Shown here: positions 1 to 6,355 of the stretch, piece after piece | How positions within the stretch are numbered: position 1 is the first letter of the stretch | Layout: every line of letters starts with the position of its first letter | DNA from: Candidatus Paceibacter sp. | GTDB lineage: Bacteria > Patescibacteriota > Patescibacteriia > SG8-24 > DYFX01 | DNA length: 21,115 nt | Reading direction: 5' to 3' | Assembly: GCA_020724945.1 (NCBI GenBank) | Contig: DYFX01000008.1 | Coordinates: forward strand, 1,379 to 22,493 | Notes under the pieces: model-generated | Database searches by the model: none | Seen by the model: only the letters and a program-made list of their open reading frames with translations | What the model was told of the DNA's origin: nothing | Made by a program: the position numbers and the translations under genes

Positions 1-161
1 AGGCCTTCGGGACCGGTGGAACCGATGTACATGCCCGGGCGCTTGCGCACCGGATCGAGGCCTTCGAGCACCTGGATCTGCTGGGAACCGTACGCGGAGG
101 GTTCCTTCGACTTCGCTTCGCTTCGCTCAGGATTTCGCGCTTTGCGCTCAACTTTGGCCAT
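1..161 (-). CDS. gyrB: DNA gyrase subunit B, N-terminal fragment (runs off left edge)
   Basis: Reading leftward from the ATG at 161, the frame stays open for 53 codons to the window edge. It contains IQVLEGLDPVRKRPGMYIGS, the signature start of the GyrB/ParE GHKL ATPase domain. GyrB is the ATPase half of DNA gyrase, which introduces negative supercoils. The ParE paralogue cannot be excluded from this stub. Usual GyrB proteins reach this motif about 10 residues after Met; here about 27 residues precede it, and NPERSEAKSKEP within that extension is encoded by a dispersed repeat (see 103-133). There is no clear Shine-Dalgarno before the ATG. The gene diverges from the CDS at 208 across a 46-bp gap. 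A downstream start could exist, but I see no better ATG before the conserved motif. Confidence 0.9.
   Translation of the reverse strand, partial: MAKVERKARNPERSEAKSKEPSAYGSQQIQVLEGLDPVRKRPGMYIGSTGPEG
103..133 (-). repeat. Dispersed TCCTGAGCGA...GTCGAAGGA repeat inside gyrB
   Basis: On the minus strand this segment reads TCCTGAGCGA, then tandem AGCGA units, then GTCGAAGGA. The same two ends flank a shorter middle at 8190-8220, in an intergenic gap. Here the element lies in frame within the gyrB coding sequence and encodes about ten residues (NPERSEAKSKEP) of the N-terminal extension. Similar short repeats are, from memory, common in Patescibacteria genomes; mobility is inferred. Confidence 0.7.
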
Positions 162-189
162 AGCGGGGGGAGGGGTTAGAACGAGCTTA

Positions 190-198
190 TGGTATACT
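190..198 (+). promoter_or_regulatory. Extended -10 promoter (TGG-TATACT) for the CDS at 208
   Basis: TATACT at 193-198 is preceded by TGG and lies only 9 nt before the ATG at 208, so transcription probably starts at or just before the start codon. No -35 hexamer is visible at the right distance. The box sits inside imperfect CTTAT...ATAAG symmetry (186-205) in the gap shared with the divergent gyrB, so one AT-rich island may serve both directions. Confidence 0.65.
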
Positions 199-207
199 TT
201 ATAAGGT

Positions 208-1083
208 ATGGCTGACAAGCAGTTGGGCGGCTTCGAATCCGTGGGCGGCGTCACGGAATCGGAACTCCGCTGGAGCGCATGGTGGGTGGAGCATCGCGAT
301 CAGGTCCGCAGGGCCGCGATCGGCGTTTTCATCGCGTTCGATGCCGTGCTGATCGGCGTCGGCCTGTGGGGTTTCGCCGACTGGCTGGCGATCGGCGGAT
401 TGAAGGAAGAGCAGGCCATCCGCCAGATGACCTCCGCCGCCTACGGCCGCTTCGCGGGCGTGGGCCTGCGCGAGATCCAGGTCGGCGCGCCGTTCGTCCT
501 GCCCGGCGGCACCGGCAAGGTCGACATCCTGGCGCCGATCGAGAACCCGAACGACCGCTTCTGGGCGGAGGTCGAGTACAGCTTCCATGTCGGCGGCGTC
601 CAGCAGCCCGCGCTCACGACCTTCGTCCTCCCGGGGCAGGCGAAGTACCTCGCGCACCTCGGCGCGCCGGCGGACGGCGGCGCCTCGGTGGAGCTCAAGA
701 TCGAGAGCCGCCGCTGGCACCGCGCCGGAACTTTCGGCGCCTCGACCCTGCAGGACCTCTACGACACGCGCCTCGACATCCGCGCCGAGAACCCGGTCTT
801 CGTCCCGTCGGATCCGCTCGCCACGACGCCGTCCTCGCGCGCGGAGTTCACCCTCGCCAACCGCACCGCCTTCGGCTACTACGATGTCGATCTCCTGGCG
901 CTGCTCTACCGCGGCGACGCCGTGGTCGGCGTGGGCAAGCTGCGCGTCGACCGGCTGGCGGCGGGGGAGCGGCGCCCGATGGAGCTCTACTGGTATCAGG
1001 TCCTGCCGCAGGTCTCGCGCGTCGAGATCGTCCCGGACATCAACATCTACGACCCCGGCATCTACATCCGCGCCGGAGGTTGA
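208..1083 (+). CDS. Membrane-anchored hypothetical protein with a large extracytoplasmic domain
   Basis: The 291-residue protein has a hydrophilic N-terminus (1-35), one clear membrane segment (about 36-58) and a long soluble C-terminal region rich in beta-type alternation, ending in PDINIYDPGIYIR. The layout suggests an inner-membrane anchor with a folded domain outside the cytoplasm. I see no catalytic motif and assign no function. The second half (for example FTLANRTAFGYYDVDLLALLY) resembles immunoglobulin-like or LEA-2-like beta domains in texture only. The ATG is 9 nt from a TATACT box and has no Shine-Dalgarno, so it is probably leaderless. The gene ends in TGA, which overlaps the -35 box of the next gene. 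It diverges from gyrB. The coding frame is supported by strong third-position GC bias. Confidence 0.85.
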   Translation: MADKQLGGFESVGGVTESELRWSAWWVEHRDQVRRAAIGVFIAFDAVLIGVGLWGFADWLAIGGLKEEQAIRQMTSAAYGRFAGVGLREIQVGAPFVLPGGTGKVDILAPIENPNDRFWAEVEYSFHVGGVQQPALTTFVLPGQAKYLAHLGAPADGGASVELKIESRRWHRAGTFGASTLQDLYDTRLDIRAENPVFVPSDPLATTPSSRAEFTLANRTAFGYYDVDLLALLYRGDAVVGVGKLRVDRLAAGERRPMELYWYQVLPQVSRVEIVPDINIYDPGIYIRAGG

Positions 1084-1109
1084 CGCGGGGAGGAAAAAGG
1101 CCGTACGGT
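1080..1109 (+). promoter_or_regulatory. Promoter for the CDS at 1141, overlapping a stop codon and a terminator
   Basis: TTGACG (1080-1085) includes the TGA stop of the upstream gene. With an 18-nt spacer it is followed by TACGGT (1104-1109), which lies in the left arm of the terminator hairpin. A transcript starting near 1116 would lack the 5' arm and so escape termination. Moderate support. Confidence 0.5.
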
Positions 1110-1126
1110 CCGCGTACGGTCTTTTC
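1092..1126 (+). terminator. Intrinsic terminator-like hairpin, possibly bidirectional
   Basis: A purine-rich arm ending CCGTAC (1092-1106) pairs with GTACGG followed by TCTTTTCC (1113-1126) around a loop of about 6 nt. It lies 9 nt after the stop of the CDS ending at 1083. The A-rich left flank would give a U tract on the other strand too. Confidence 0.65.
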
Positions 1127-1140
1127 CGTTCGGAGGAATC

Positions 1141-1950
1141 GTGGATCCCATCTTCCCGCTCGCCATCCTTTCGGCCATCGCCGGCGTCGCCGCGTTGACC
1201 TGGCGTTCGGTCCGCGCGCCGAACCGCCGTCCGCACGGGCGGACCTCGTGGTCCCTGCTGCTGGGCTTCTGTCCGCGGCGCGTCTACGCGTGCCCGATGG
1301 CCGACGACATCCGTGCCGGCCGCGACGCCTGCACGAAGTGCAGGAACCGCCTCGACGACATGGATCCGCTGTCGCGCTACCAGATCGAAGGGCGCGGCAC
1401 GGGCCTGAAGCTCGATCCCGCAGGGCCGCTCGTCGCCTCGCTCTGCCACGGCGACTGGGAGGCGTCCGAGGACGAGGAGCGCCGCCCGCACGGCGAGTGG
1501 CACGCGCCGCTCTTCGACCTCGACTATCCGGCGACGCTCGCGTACGGGACGACGACCCATGTCCTCGTCCTCAAGAAGCCCGTCTCCGTCGCGGCCCACC
1601 GCGCCGTCCGCACGCTCCTCGTCGAGGCGCGTCTCGCCGCCGCGCCGCACGATGACGCGCCGGCGTCCGACGCGCGATGCTCCGGCATCGCCGGCTATCG
1701 CGTCGCGGCCGCCGACCATCTGCCGGAGGCCGTCTTCCATCTGACATGTCCCGCGCGGCTGGTGCCGTCCGGGACGGCGGGCCACTTCCACCTGTATCTC
1801 GAAACCGAGGTGCGATGGACGATCTACCTGCGCCTCATGCGCGCCATGGCGGACGCCGGACTGCTCGAGTCCGCGTGGGTCGAGATGAGCGCGCGCCGTT
1901 CCATGGCGATGCTCCGCAAGCCGGAATTCAAAAAGAAGGCCCCGCACTGA
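1141..1950 (+). CDS. Conserved-looking hypothetical protein with a Cys cluster and DLDYP / GHFHLYLE motifs
   Basis: The 269-residue protein starts at GTG, chosen because GGAGG (1132-1136) lies 4 nt upstream and no better ATG exists nearby. A short hydrophobic N-terminus (about 3-20) may be a membrane anchor. Cysteines at about 44, 51, 64 and 67 (the last two as CTKC) could form a zinc site. The C-terminal two thirds hold HAPLFDLDYP (about 121-130) and VPSGTAGHFHLYLE (about 208-221), then an aromatic helix-rich end. I do not recognise a named family. The order 'DxD, then small-residue-GHxH' faintly recalls motifs I and II of archaeo-eukaryotic primases, but spacing and other motifs do not make this a call. 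It ends on a shared bidirectional terminator. Confidence 0.8.
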   Translation: MDPIFPLAILSAIAGVAALTWRSVRAPNRRPHGRTSWSLLLGFCPRRVYACPMADDIRAGRDACTKCRNRLDDMDPLSRYQIEGRGTGLKLDPAGPLVASLCHGDWEASEDEERRPHGEWHAPLFDLDYPATLAYGTTTHVLVLKKPVSVAAHRAVRTLLVEARLAAAPHDDAPASDARCSGIAGYRVAAADHLPEAVFHLTCPARLVPSGTAGHFHLYLETEVRWTIYLRLMRAMADAGLLESAWVEMSARRSMAMLRKPEFKKKAPH

Positions 1951-1969
1951 CGCGGGGCCGTTTTCTTTT
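1938..1969. terminator. Bidirectional intrinsic terminator between convergent genes
   Basis: GGCCCCGC (1938-1945) pairs with GCGGGGCC (1952-1959) around a 6-nt loop that contains the TGA stop of the plus-strand gene, followed by TTTTCTTTT. The left flank AAAAAGAA gives a U-rich tail on the minus strand, so it also ends the DUF4230 gene, whose stop is at 1969-1971. Confidence 0.9.
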
Positions 1970-2568
1970 CAGCAGGATCCGTCCGGGCTCACGACGACGC
2001 TGCCGGGGAAGCCGAGCGCGCCGAGGAGCGCGGCGATCTGCTTGGCGGCGTTCGTCTTCGCCTCGCCCAGGATGCCGGCGGCGCAGGCGGCTTCGCGGAT
2101 GGAGCGCTCCGCCGCGACGCGCGCCTCGGTCTCGAGGTCCTTGTCGCCGCGGGCGAGCAGCCCCTGGTCACGGTCGTAGACGCGGGTCTTCCCGTTGTCG
2201 ATGCGGACCGAGAAGATCTCCGGCGCGGGGAGCGTGACGCGGAGACCGTCGCCGGCCTTCTCGATGTCCGCGTCCGAAAGGCCGCTCAAGTCGTACCCGG
2301 CCACGACCTCGCCGTGCGCGACCAGCAGCAGCTTGTCGCCGAAGAGGATGTCGCGCCAGGGGCCGCCTTCGTCCGTCTTGGCCTCGATGATCTTCTCGAT
2401 GCTGAAGGACGAGGTCTCGAGGCGGCCGAGGCTCCGCATCTCCTTCACGACGGCGTCGCGGCTGGCGTCGATGGCCGTGTCGCCGCCCTTGCCGCGGGCG
2501 ATGATCCAGGAGGCCGAGCCCGCGCCGAGGAGCAGGGCGAGCAGGGCGATGATGACGGTGGTGCGCAT
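1969..2568 (-). CDS. DUF4230 family membrane-anchored protein
   Basis: The 199-residue protein has an N-terminal signal anchor (about 4-24). It then shows the DUF4230 layout: SLGRLETSSFSIEKIIEAK (about 46-64), a GDKLLLVAHGEVVAGYDLS strand-rich core (about 77-95), LPAPEIFSVRIDNGKTRVYD (about 113-132) and a C-terminal helix with DKDLETEARVAAERSIREAA. Length is typical of the family. DUF4230 proteins are anchored outside the cytoplasm; their biochemical role is unknown to me. It diverges from rodA, with only 49 bp between the starts, so the two may share a regulatory region. The ATG at 2568 gives the full hydrophobic anchor. Confidence 0.88.
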   Translation of the reverse strand: MRTTVIIALLALLLGAGSASWIIARGKGGDTAIDASRDAVVKEMRSLGRLETSSFSIEKIIEAKTDEGGPWRDILFGDKLLLVAHGEVVAGYDLSGLSDADIEKAGDGLRVTLPAPEIFSVRIDNGKTRVYDRDQGLLARGDKDLETEARVAAERSIREAACAAGILGEAKTNAAKQIAALLGALGFPGSVVVSPDGSC

Positions 2569-2570
2569 GG

Positions 2571-2599
2571 TTGTCTTTAGGGGTTCGTTCGACTAGTAT
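2571..2599 (+). promoter_or_regulatory. Promoter of rodA in a divergent intergenic region
   Basis: TTGTCT (2571-2576) and TAGTAT (2594-2599) are separated by 17 nt, 18 nt before the rodA ATG. The -10 region contains ACTAGT symmetry, so the opposite strand also shows a possible -10 (GATACT) for the divergent DUF4230 gene. Confidence 0.5.
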
Positions 2600-2617
2600 C
2601 GTAGGGAACTTTCACGC

Positions 2618-3715
2618 ATGCTGCAACGCACGCTCGCGGCCTACCGCAAATTCGACTGGCTGCTGCTCGGCGCGGCGGTCCTGCTGACGGCGCTCGGACT
2701 CCTGGCGCTGTACTCGATCGGCCTCGGCGTCGAGACCGACTTCGCCAGCTTCCGGCGGCAGCTCTTCTTCTTCGCGCTCGGACTCCTCGTCGTCTTCATC
2801 GGCGCCGTGAGCTTCCACTACCGATGGCTCTCGTTCATCACGGTGCCGCTCTATGTCGGGATGACGCTGCTCTTGGCCGCGACGCTCCTCTTCGGCCAGA
2901 CCATCCGCGGCACCAAGGGCTGGCTCTACCTCGGACCCGTCGGTTTCCAGCCGGTCGAGGTGGCCAAGGTCGTGCTGATCGTCCTGATGGCCAAGTTCCT
3001 GGCGACGCACGGCCGCTACACCAAGGACATCCGCGTCGTCATCCAGAGCGCGGTCACGGTGGCGGTGATGCTGCTCCTCGTCGTGCTCCAGCCGGACCTC
3101 GGCGGCTCCGTCATCCTGGCGTCCATCTGGTTCGGGACGGTGCTCATCTCCGGCATCCGCGCGCGGCATCTGCTCACCATGCTCGTCGTCGCCGCGGTCT
3201 TCCTCGTCGGCGCCTGGTCGTTCCTGCTGCGCCCCTACCAGAAGGAACGCATCATGACCTTCATGGATCCGACCAGCGATCCGTTCGGGCAGGGCTACAA
3301 TGTCACGCAGTCGGTCATCGCCATCGGCGCGGGACAGCTGACGGGCAGGGGAATCGCCTCCGGCTCGCAGTCCCAGCTCCGCTTCCTCCCCGAAGCGAGG
3401 ACGGACTTCATCTTCTCGGTCATCGCCGAGGAGCTCGGCTTCGTCGGCGTCGCCATCCTGCTCGGACTCTTCGCGATGCTCTTCCAGAGGCTCTATGTCC
3501 TGGCGCGTTCCTGCCGCGACGACTTCACGCTGTTCCTCGTCATCGGCACGGCGGTGCTCTTCGCCTCGGAGGTGTTCGTGAACATCGGGGTCGCCTCCGG
3601 CATCCTGCCGGTCACGGGCCTCGCCCTGCCGTTCGTGAGCTACGGCGGCAGCTCGCTCGTGATGCACTTCGCCCTCATCGCGCTCATGCAGAACATCGCC
3701 ATCCGCCGTTCGTGA
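2618..3715 (+). CDS. rodA: SEDS peptidoglycan glycosyltransferase, RodA type
   Basis: The 365-residue polytopic membrane protein has about ten hydrophobic segments and the full SEDS motif set: GTKGWLYLGPVGFQPVEVAK (about 98-117), LQPDLGGS (157-164), PYQKERIMTFMDP (206-218), LPEARTDFIFSVIAEELGF (257-275) and ILPVTGLALPFVSYGGSSL (329-347). The aspartate of TDFIF (D263) lies where the SEDS catalytic acid is expected. SEDS enzymes polymerise lipid II into glycan strands with a class B PBP; no PBP is adjacent here. The protein is compact, with short loops. The start is the first ATG and has no Shine-Dalgarno. FtsW is the alternative; the short N-terminus favours RodA. Confidence 0.92.
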   Translation: MLQRTLAAYRKFDWLLLGAAVLLTALGLLALYSIGLGVETDFASFRRQLFFFALGLLVVFIGAVSFHYRWLSFITVPLYVGMTLLLAATLLFGQTIRGTKGWLYLGPVGFQPVEVAKVVLIVLMAKFLATHGRYTKDIRVVIQSAVTVAVMLLLVVLQPDLGGSVILASIWFGTVLISGIRARHLLTMLVVAAVFLVGAWSFLLRPYQKERIMTFMDPTSDPFGQGYNVTQSVIAIGAGQLTGRGIASGSQSQLRFLPEARTDFIFSVIAEELGFVGVAILLGLFAMLFQRLYVLARSCRDDFTLFLVIGTAVLFASEVFVNIGVASGILPVTGLALPFVSYGGSSLVMHFALIALMQNIAIRRS

Positions 3716-3772
3716 GGGTGAACAAGAAACCTGTTCGGGTCATGTGCTCCGCGGACTCGCGCGCGTCGGAAG

Positions 3773-3801
3773 TTGACGGGCGCGTTTTCCGTCGGTATCG
3801 T
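3773..3801 (+). promoter_or_regulatory. Promoter of the P-loop kinase gene
   Basis: TTGACG (3773-3778), a 17-nt spacer and TATCGT (3796-3801). Expected transcription start is near 3808, giving a short leader of about 25 nt with GGAG at 3824-3827 before the ATG at 3834. Confidence 0.7.
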
Positions 3802-3833
3802 GCGAGCGGTTCCTTGGACAAAAGGAGTGTTCG

Positions 3834-4430
3834 ATGCCGAAGCACAAGATCATCATCGCCTTCGCCGGCCGCAACGGCTGCGGGAAGGGGACGGCGGCGG
3901 AGCTGACTTCTACGCCCCTCTCCGCCCCGAAGCACACCTATTCCGATGTGCTCTACGAGGTCCATGTCGCCTGCGGCATCCCCCGCGAGGAGGTCGGACG
4001 GCCGACCCTGCAGGAGCTTTCCACGGTCCTGCGGCGCTGGTTCGGGCAGGACTGCCTGGCCCGCGTGATGGCGACGAAGTGCGAGCTCGCGCCGTCCGTC
4101 CATGTCGTCATCGACGGCGTGCGACGCCTGGACGACAGCGACCTGCTCGAGTCCATCTACGGCGACGGCCTCATCATGGTCTGGATCGAGGTCTCCGCCG
4201 ACCTTCGCTACGCGCGCCTCAAGGCCCGCAAGGAGAAGGCCGGCGAGCAGATGATGTCGCGCGAGGCGTTCGACGCGCAGGAGCAGGCCGAGAGCGAGCA
4301 ACAGCTCGACCTCGTCCGGCAGAAGTGCAAGATCGTCATCGACAACAACGGCACCCTCGAAGACCTCGAGCGCCGCATCTCGGATCTCGTGGCGAGCATC
4401 AGCGACTACGGCCCCGTCGCGCACGGATGA
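3834..4430 (+). CDS. P-loop nucleotide / dephospho-CoA-kinase-like protein
   Basis: The 198-residue cytosolic protein has a Walker A loop GRNGCGKGT (12-20), a Walker-B-like strand VHVVIDGVRR (about 89-98), the strand LIMVWIEVSADLRYARLKAR (about 113-132) leading to an Arg/Lys-rich lid, and a final KIVIDNNGTLEDLERRI typical of the NMP-kinase fold (adenylate kinase, dephospho-CoA kinase, archaeal UPF0200). The DGVRR motif and the C-terminal N-G-T-L-E-D-L match the dephospho-CoA kinase/UPF0200 group best. The substrate cannot be told from sequence. GGAG 6 nt before the ATG supports the start. It is monocistronic, between its own promoter and a strong terminator. Confidence 0.8.
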   Translation: MPKHKIIIAFAGRNGCGKGTAAELTSTPLSAPKHTYSDVLYEVHVACGIPREEVGRPTLQELSTVLRRWFGQDCLARVMATKCELAPSVHVVIDGVRRLDDSDLLESIYGDGLIMVWIEVSADLRYARLKARKEKAGEQMMSREAFDAQEQAESEQQLDLVRQKCKIVIDNNGTLEDLERRISDLVASISDYGPVAHG

Positions 4431-4438
4431 ACGCTTGA

Positions 4439-4463
4439 GACGCCCTATCGCGGGCGTCTTTTT
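4439..4463 (+). terminator. Intrinsic terminator after the P-loop kinase gene
   Basis: GACGCCC (4439-4445) pairs with GGGCGTC (4452-4458), loop TATCGC, followed by TTTTT. The next promoter begins 13 nt later. Confidence 0.9.
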
Positions 4464-4476
4464 CTTTCAGCGCATC

Positions 4477-4505
4477 TTGACATGCGCGGCATGACGCGCT
4501 AGGTT
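4477..4505 (+). promoter_or_regulatory. Promoter of the orphan CDS at 4533
   Basis: Consensus TTGACA (4477-4482), 17-nt spacer, TAGGTT (4500-4505). GGAG at 4522-4525 precedes the ATG by 7 nt. Confidence 0.7.
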
Positions 4506-4532
4506 CCGGCCAGACCTTTCCGGAGAAAGACC

Positions 4533-5054
4533 ATGCTCGGAGCTCGTCAGAAGATGGAAGAGATCGGGTTCGTGAAGCCGGGCGAGCAGCCCTACTTCCA
4601 CGCCGGCGCGCCGGTGCTCGTGCTCGGTTTCGCGGAACCGCCGCGAGGCTTCGTCTGGGACCCCGTCGCGCCGACGCAGGCGTTCGCCGGGCACCTCGCG
4701 AAGGCGTATGCGCCGGGACAGGATGCGCTGCTGACCGGGCCGATGGCCCGCACCGTCCACGCCGCCGGCACGCGGAAGGTCTCGAACATGTTCGGCCTGA
4801 TCTGCGCCGTGAACGGTTTCGCGTGCTGGCGCGACGGCTTGGACGAGCACGGCTGCCGGCTCTATGTGCTGGTGAACGACGGCACGCGCAAGCTCCCCGA
4901 GGATCCGCCTTGCCTGACGGATCTCATCAAGGCGGCTCCGCCGGCCGACGCCGCCGCGCGGAAGGCCTACGAGGCCCGCATCATCAAGGCGGTGACCGCG
5001 CACCTGTTCGACAACGCGTCGTACATCGAGACCGCGACCGTCTGGTCGCGCTGA
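4533..5054 (+). CDS. Hypothetical protein, 173 aa
   Basis: I do not recognise this protein. It is soluble, with no signal peptide or membrane segment, and reads as an alpha/beta protein: LVLGFAEPPRGFVWDP (about 29-44), a central region with NMFGLICAVNGFACW (about 85-99) and a strand CRLYVLVNDGTRKLPED (about 107-123), ending in an alanine-rich helical stretch. It has a good promoter, a Shine-Dalgarno (GGAG) and its own terminator, so it is a real monocistronic gene rather than a chance frame. Codon use matches its neighbours. Confidence 0.8.
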   Translation: MLGARQKMEEIGFVKPGEQPYFHAGAPVLVLGFAEPPRGFVWDPVAPTQAFAGHLAKAYAPGQDALLTGPMARTVHAAGTRKVSNMFGLICAVNGFACWRDGLDEHGCRLYVLVNDGTRKLPEDPPCLTDLIKAAPPADAAARKAYEARIIKAVTAHLFDNASYIETATVWSR

Positions 5055-5076
5055 CGCTCGACACGGGCGTCTTTTT
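5053..5076 (+). terminator. Intrinsic terminator overlapping the stop of the orphan CDS
   Basis: GACGCTCG (5053-5060) pairs with CGGGCGTC (5064-5071), one G-U pair and a tight loop, followed by TTTTT. The hairpin begins within the TGA stop codon. Confidence 0.85.
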
Positions 5077-5110
5077 CGTTCCCGTTAAGGCGGAATCCCC
5101 ACTTATCCCC

Positions 5111-5139
5111 TCGACAAGGGTTGCAAAAAATGGTATAGT
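5111..5139 (+). promoter_or_regulatory. Promoter of the zinc-ribbon gene
   Basis: TCGACA (5111-5116), 17-nt spacer ending in TGG, and TATAGT (5134-5139): an extended -10. The leader to the ATG at 5175 is about 29 nt, AT-rich at first, with no clear Shine-Dalgarno. Confidence 0.75.
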
Positions 5140-5174
5140 GTGATCGTAAAACAAACGCTCGTCACAAGACCCAT

Positions 5175-5537
5175 ATGGCTCCGCTTTCACAATCGACGCC
5201 GAGCTATTATCAGGACGGCCTCCGGATGATCTCGTTTTGCCCCATGTGCGAAACGAACTACAATCCGATGGAAGCCCGAGTCTTGGGAGAGAAAGAGGAC
5301 GGCCACCTCCTGCACATCCGGTGCAAGAAGTGCTGGAACTCCATCCTCGCGCTGGTGCTCGTCTCCAACGCGGGCGTCTCCTCGGTCGGCCTCATCACCG
5401 ACCTGACCTACGACGACGTGCGCAAGTTCAGCCGGCACGAAGCCCCCGTCACCACCGACGATGTCATCAGCGTCCATCAGCTGCTGACCGACGACGGCGA
5501 GAAGGACTTCATCGACGCGGTGCTCGAATACATCTAA
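5175..5537 (+). CDS. Small zinc-ribbon protein, orphan family
   Basis: The 120-residue protein has SYYQDGLRMISFCPMCETNY near its start, and CPMC (22-25) with CKKC (50-53) as the two knuckles of a likely zinc ribbon. The ribbon is followed by a hydrophobic strand (ILALVLVSNAGVSSVGLITD) and an acidic C-terminal helix. Similar stand-alone proteins occur, as I recall, in Patescibacteria without an assigned function. The first ATG (5175) is used; an in-frame ATG at 5226 (MISFCPMC) would still keep the ribbon, and neither has a Shine-Dalgarno. The gene holds one of only three ACGT sites in the window. It is monocistronic between its own promoter and a combined terminator/promoter. Confidence 0.85.
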   Translation: MAPLSQSTPSYYQDGLRMISFCPMCETNYNPMEARVLGEKEDGHLLHIRCKKCWNSILALVLVSNAGVSSVGLITDLTYDDVRKFSRHEAPVTTDDVISVHQLLTDDGEKDFIDAVLEYI

Positions 5538-5552
5538 GCCCGACCGGCCGCG

Positions 5553-5585
5553 AAGCCCGCCCCTTGACGGGGGCGGGCTTTGTTT
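5553..5585 (+). terminator. Strong terminator whose loop is the -35 box of the rplY promoter
   Basis: AAGCCCGCCCC (5553-5563) pairs perfectly with GGGGCGGGCTT (5570-5580), followed by TGTTT. The six-base loop TTGACG (5564-5569) is also the -35 hexamer of the next promoter. Confidence 0.9.
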
Positions 5586-5592
5586 GTATCAT
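5564..5592 (+). promoter_or_regulatory. rplY promoter built into the preceding terminator
   Basis: TTGACG (5564-5569) is the terminator loop, the 17-nt spacer is the terminator's 3' arm plus its T-rich tail, and TATCAT (5587-5592) is the -10. A leader of about 26 nt precedes the ATG at 5625. Confidence 0.8.
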
Positions 5593-5624
5593 CCGCCCAT
5601 AACGATTAATCGCAGAGTAGCCCT

Positions 5625-6311
5625 ATGGCGATGGAAGCGATCAAACTGGCCCTGAAGAAGCGCGACGCTTCGCTGAAGGCCAAGAAGCTCCGGGCGCAGA
5701 GCCTGGTCCCCGGCGTGATCTACGGTCACGGCACGGAGAACAAGAATGTCGCGGTCGATTACAACTCGTTCCACAAGGCCTTCAAGGCCGCGGGCGAATC
5801 GACCCTGCTCGATCTCGAGATCGAGGGCGACGGCACGGTGAAGGCCCTGGTCAAGGACTGGCAGGTCGACCCGCTCTCGAACCGCTACATCCATGTCGAC
5901 TTCTACCAGGTCAACCTGAAGGAGAAGCTGAAGACGGAGATCGCGCTCAACTTCGTCGGCGAATCGCCGGCGGTGAAGGAGCAGGGCGGCTCGCTCGTGA
6001 AGACGCTCGACAGCGTCCTCGTGGAGTGCCTCCCGACCGACCTCGTGGGCCACATCGATGTCGATGTCAGCGTCCTCAAATCGTTCGACGACATGATCGC
6101 GGTGAAGGACCTCGCGGTCCCGCCGGGCATCGAGATCCTGGAGAACGCCGACGAGGTGATCGCCAAGATCGAGGCTCCGATGACCGAAGACGAGCTCAAG
6201 GCGCTCGAGAACGCCGCGCCGATCGATGTGACCGCCGTGAAGACCGAAGCCGAAGTGAAGGCCGCCGAGGAAGCCAAGAAGGCCGCCGAGGAAGCCGCCG
6301 CCAAGGAATAA
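5625..6311 (+). CDS. rplY: Ribosomal protein L25/general stress protein Ctc
   Basis: The 228-residue protein is the long CTC form. An N-terminal L25 5S-rRNA-binding domain (about 1-95, with AQSLVPGVIYGHGTENKNVAV and the family motif YIHVDFYQV) is followed by the beta domain (about 98-185, with GGSLVKTLDSVLVECLPTDL and the typical HIDVDVSVL). It ends in a highly charged Ala/Lys/Glu tail of about 35 residues. It binds 5S rRNA in the large subunit. The start is ATG 5625; ATG 5631, two codons on, is equally possible, and neither has a Shine-Dalgarno. The gene is transcribed alone and converges on prmC. Confidence 0.95.
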   Translation: MAMEAIKLALKKRDASLKAKKLRAQSLVPGVIYGHGTENKNVAVDYNSFHKAFKAAGESTLLDLEIEGDGTVKALVKDWQVDPLSNRYIHVDFYQVNLKEKLKTEIALNFVGESPAVKEQGGSLVKTLDSVLVECLPTDLVGHIDVDVSVLKSFDDMIAVKDLAVPPGIEILENADEVIAKIEAPMTEDELKALENAAPIDVTAVKTEAEVKAAEEAKKAAEEAAAKE

Positions 6312-6327
6312 GATTCCCGGAACGACG

Positions 6328-6355
6328 AACGCCCCGTCATGCGACGGGGCGTTTT
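6328..6355. terminator. Bidirectional terminator between rplY and prmC
   Basis: AACGCCCCGTC (6328-6338) and GACGGGGCGTT (6343-6353) form an 11-bp perfect stem with a 4-nt loop, followed by TTTTCGTT. The prmC stop (6337-6339) lies within the hairpin, so the two convergent genes share it. Confidence 0.88.

Noticed and set aside
199..1947. Long minus-strand open frame (582 codons) opposite two plus-strand genes
   Set aside because: Composition is Arg/Ala/Asp/His-rich low-complexity typical of antisense to GC-rich codons; no domain, and the plus-strand genes have real starts and terminators.
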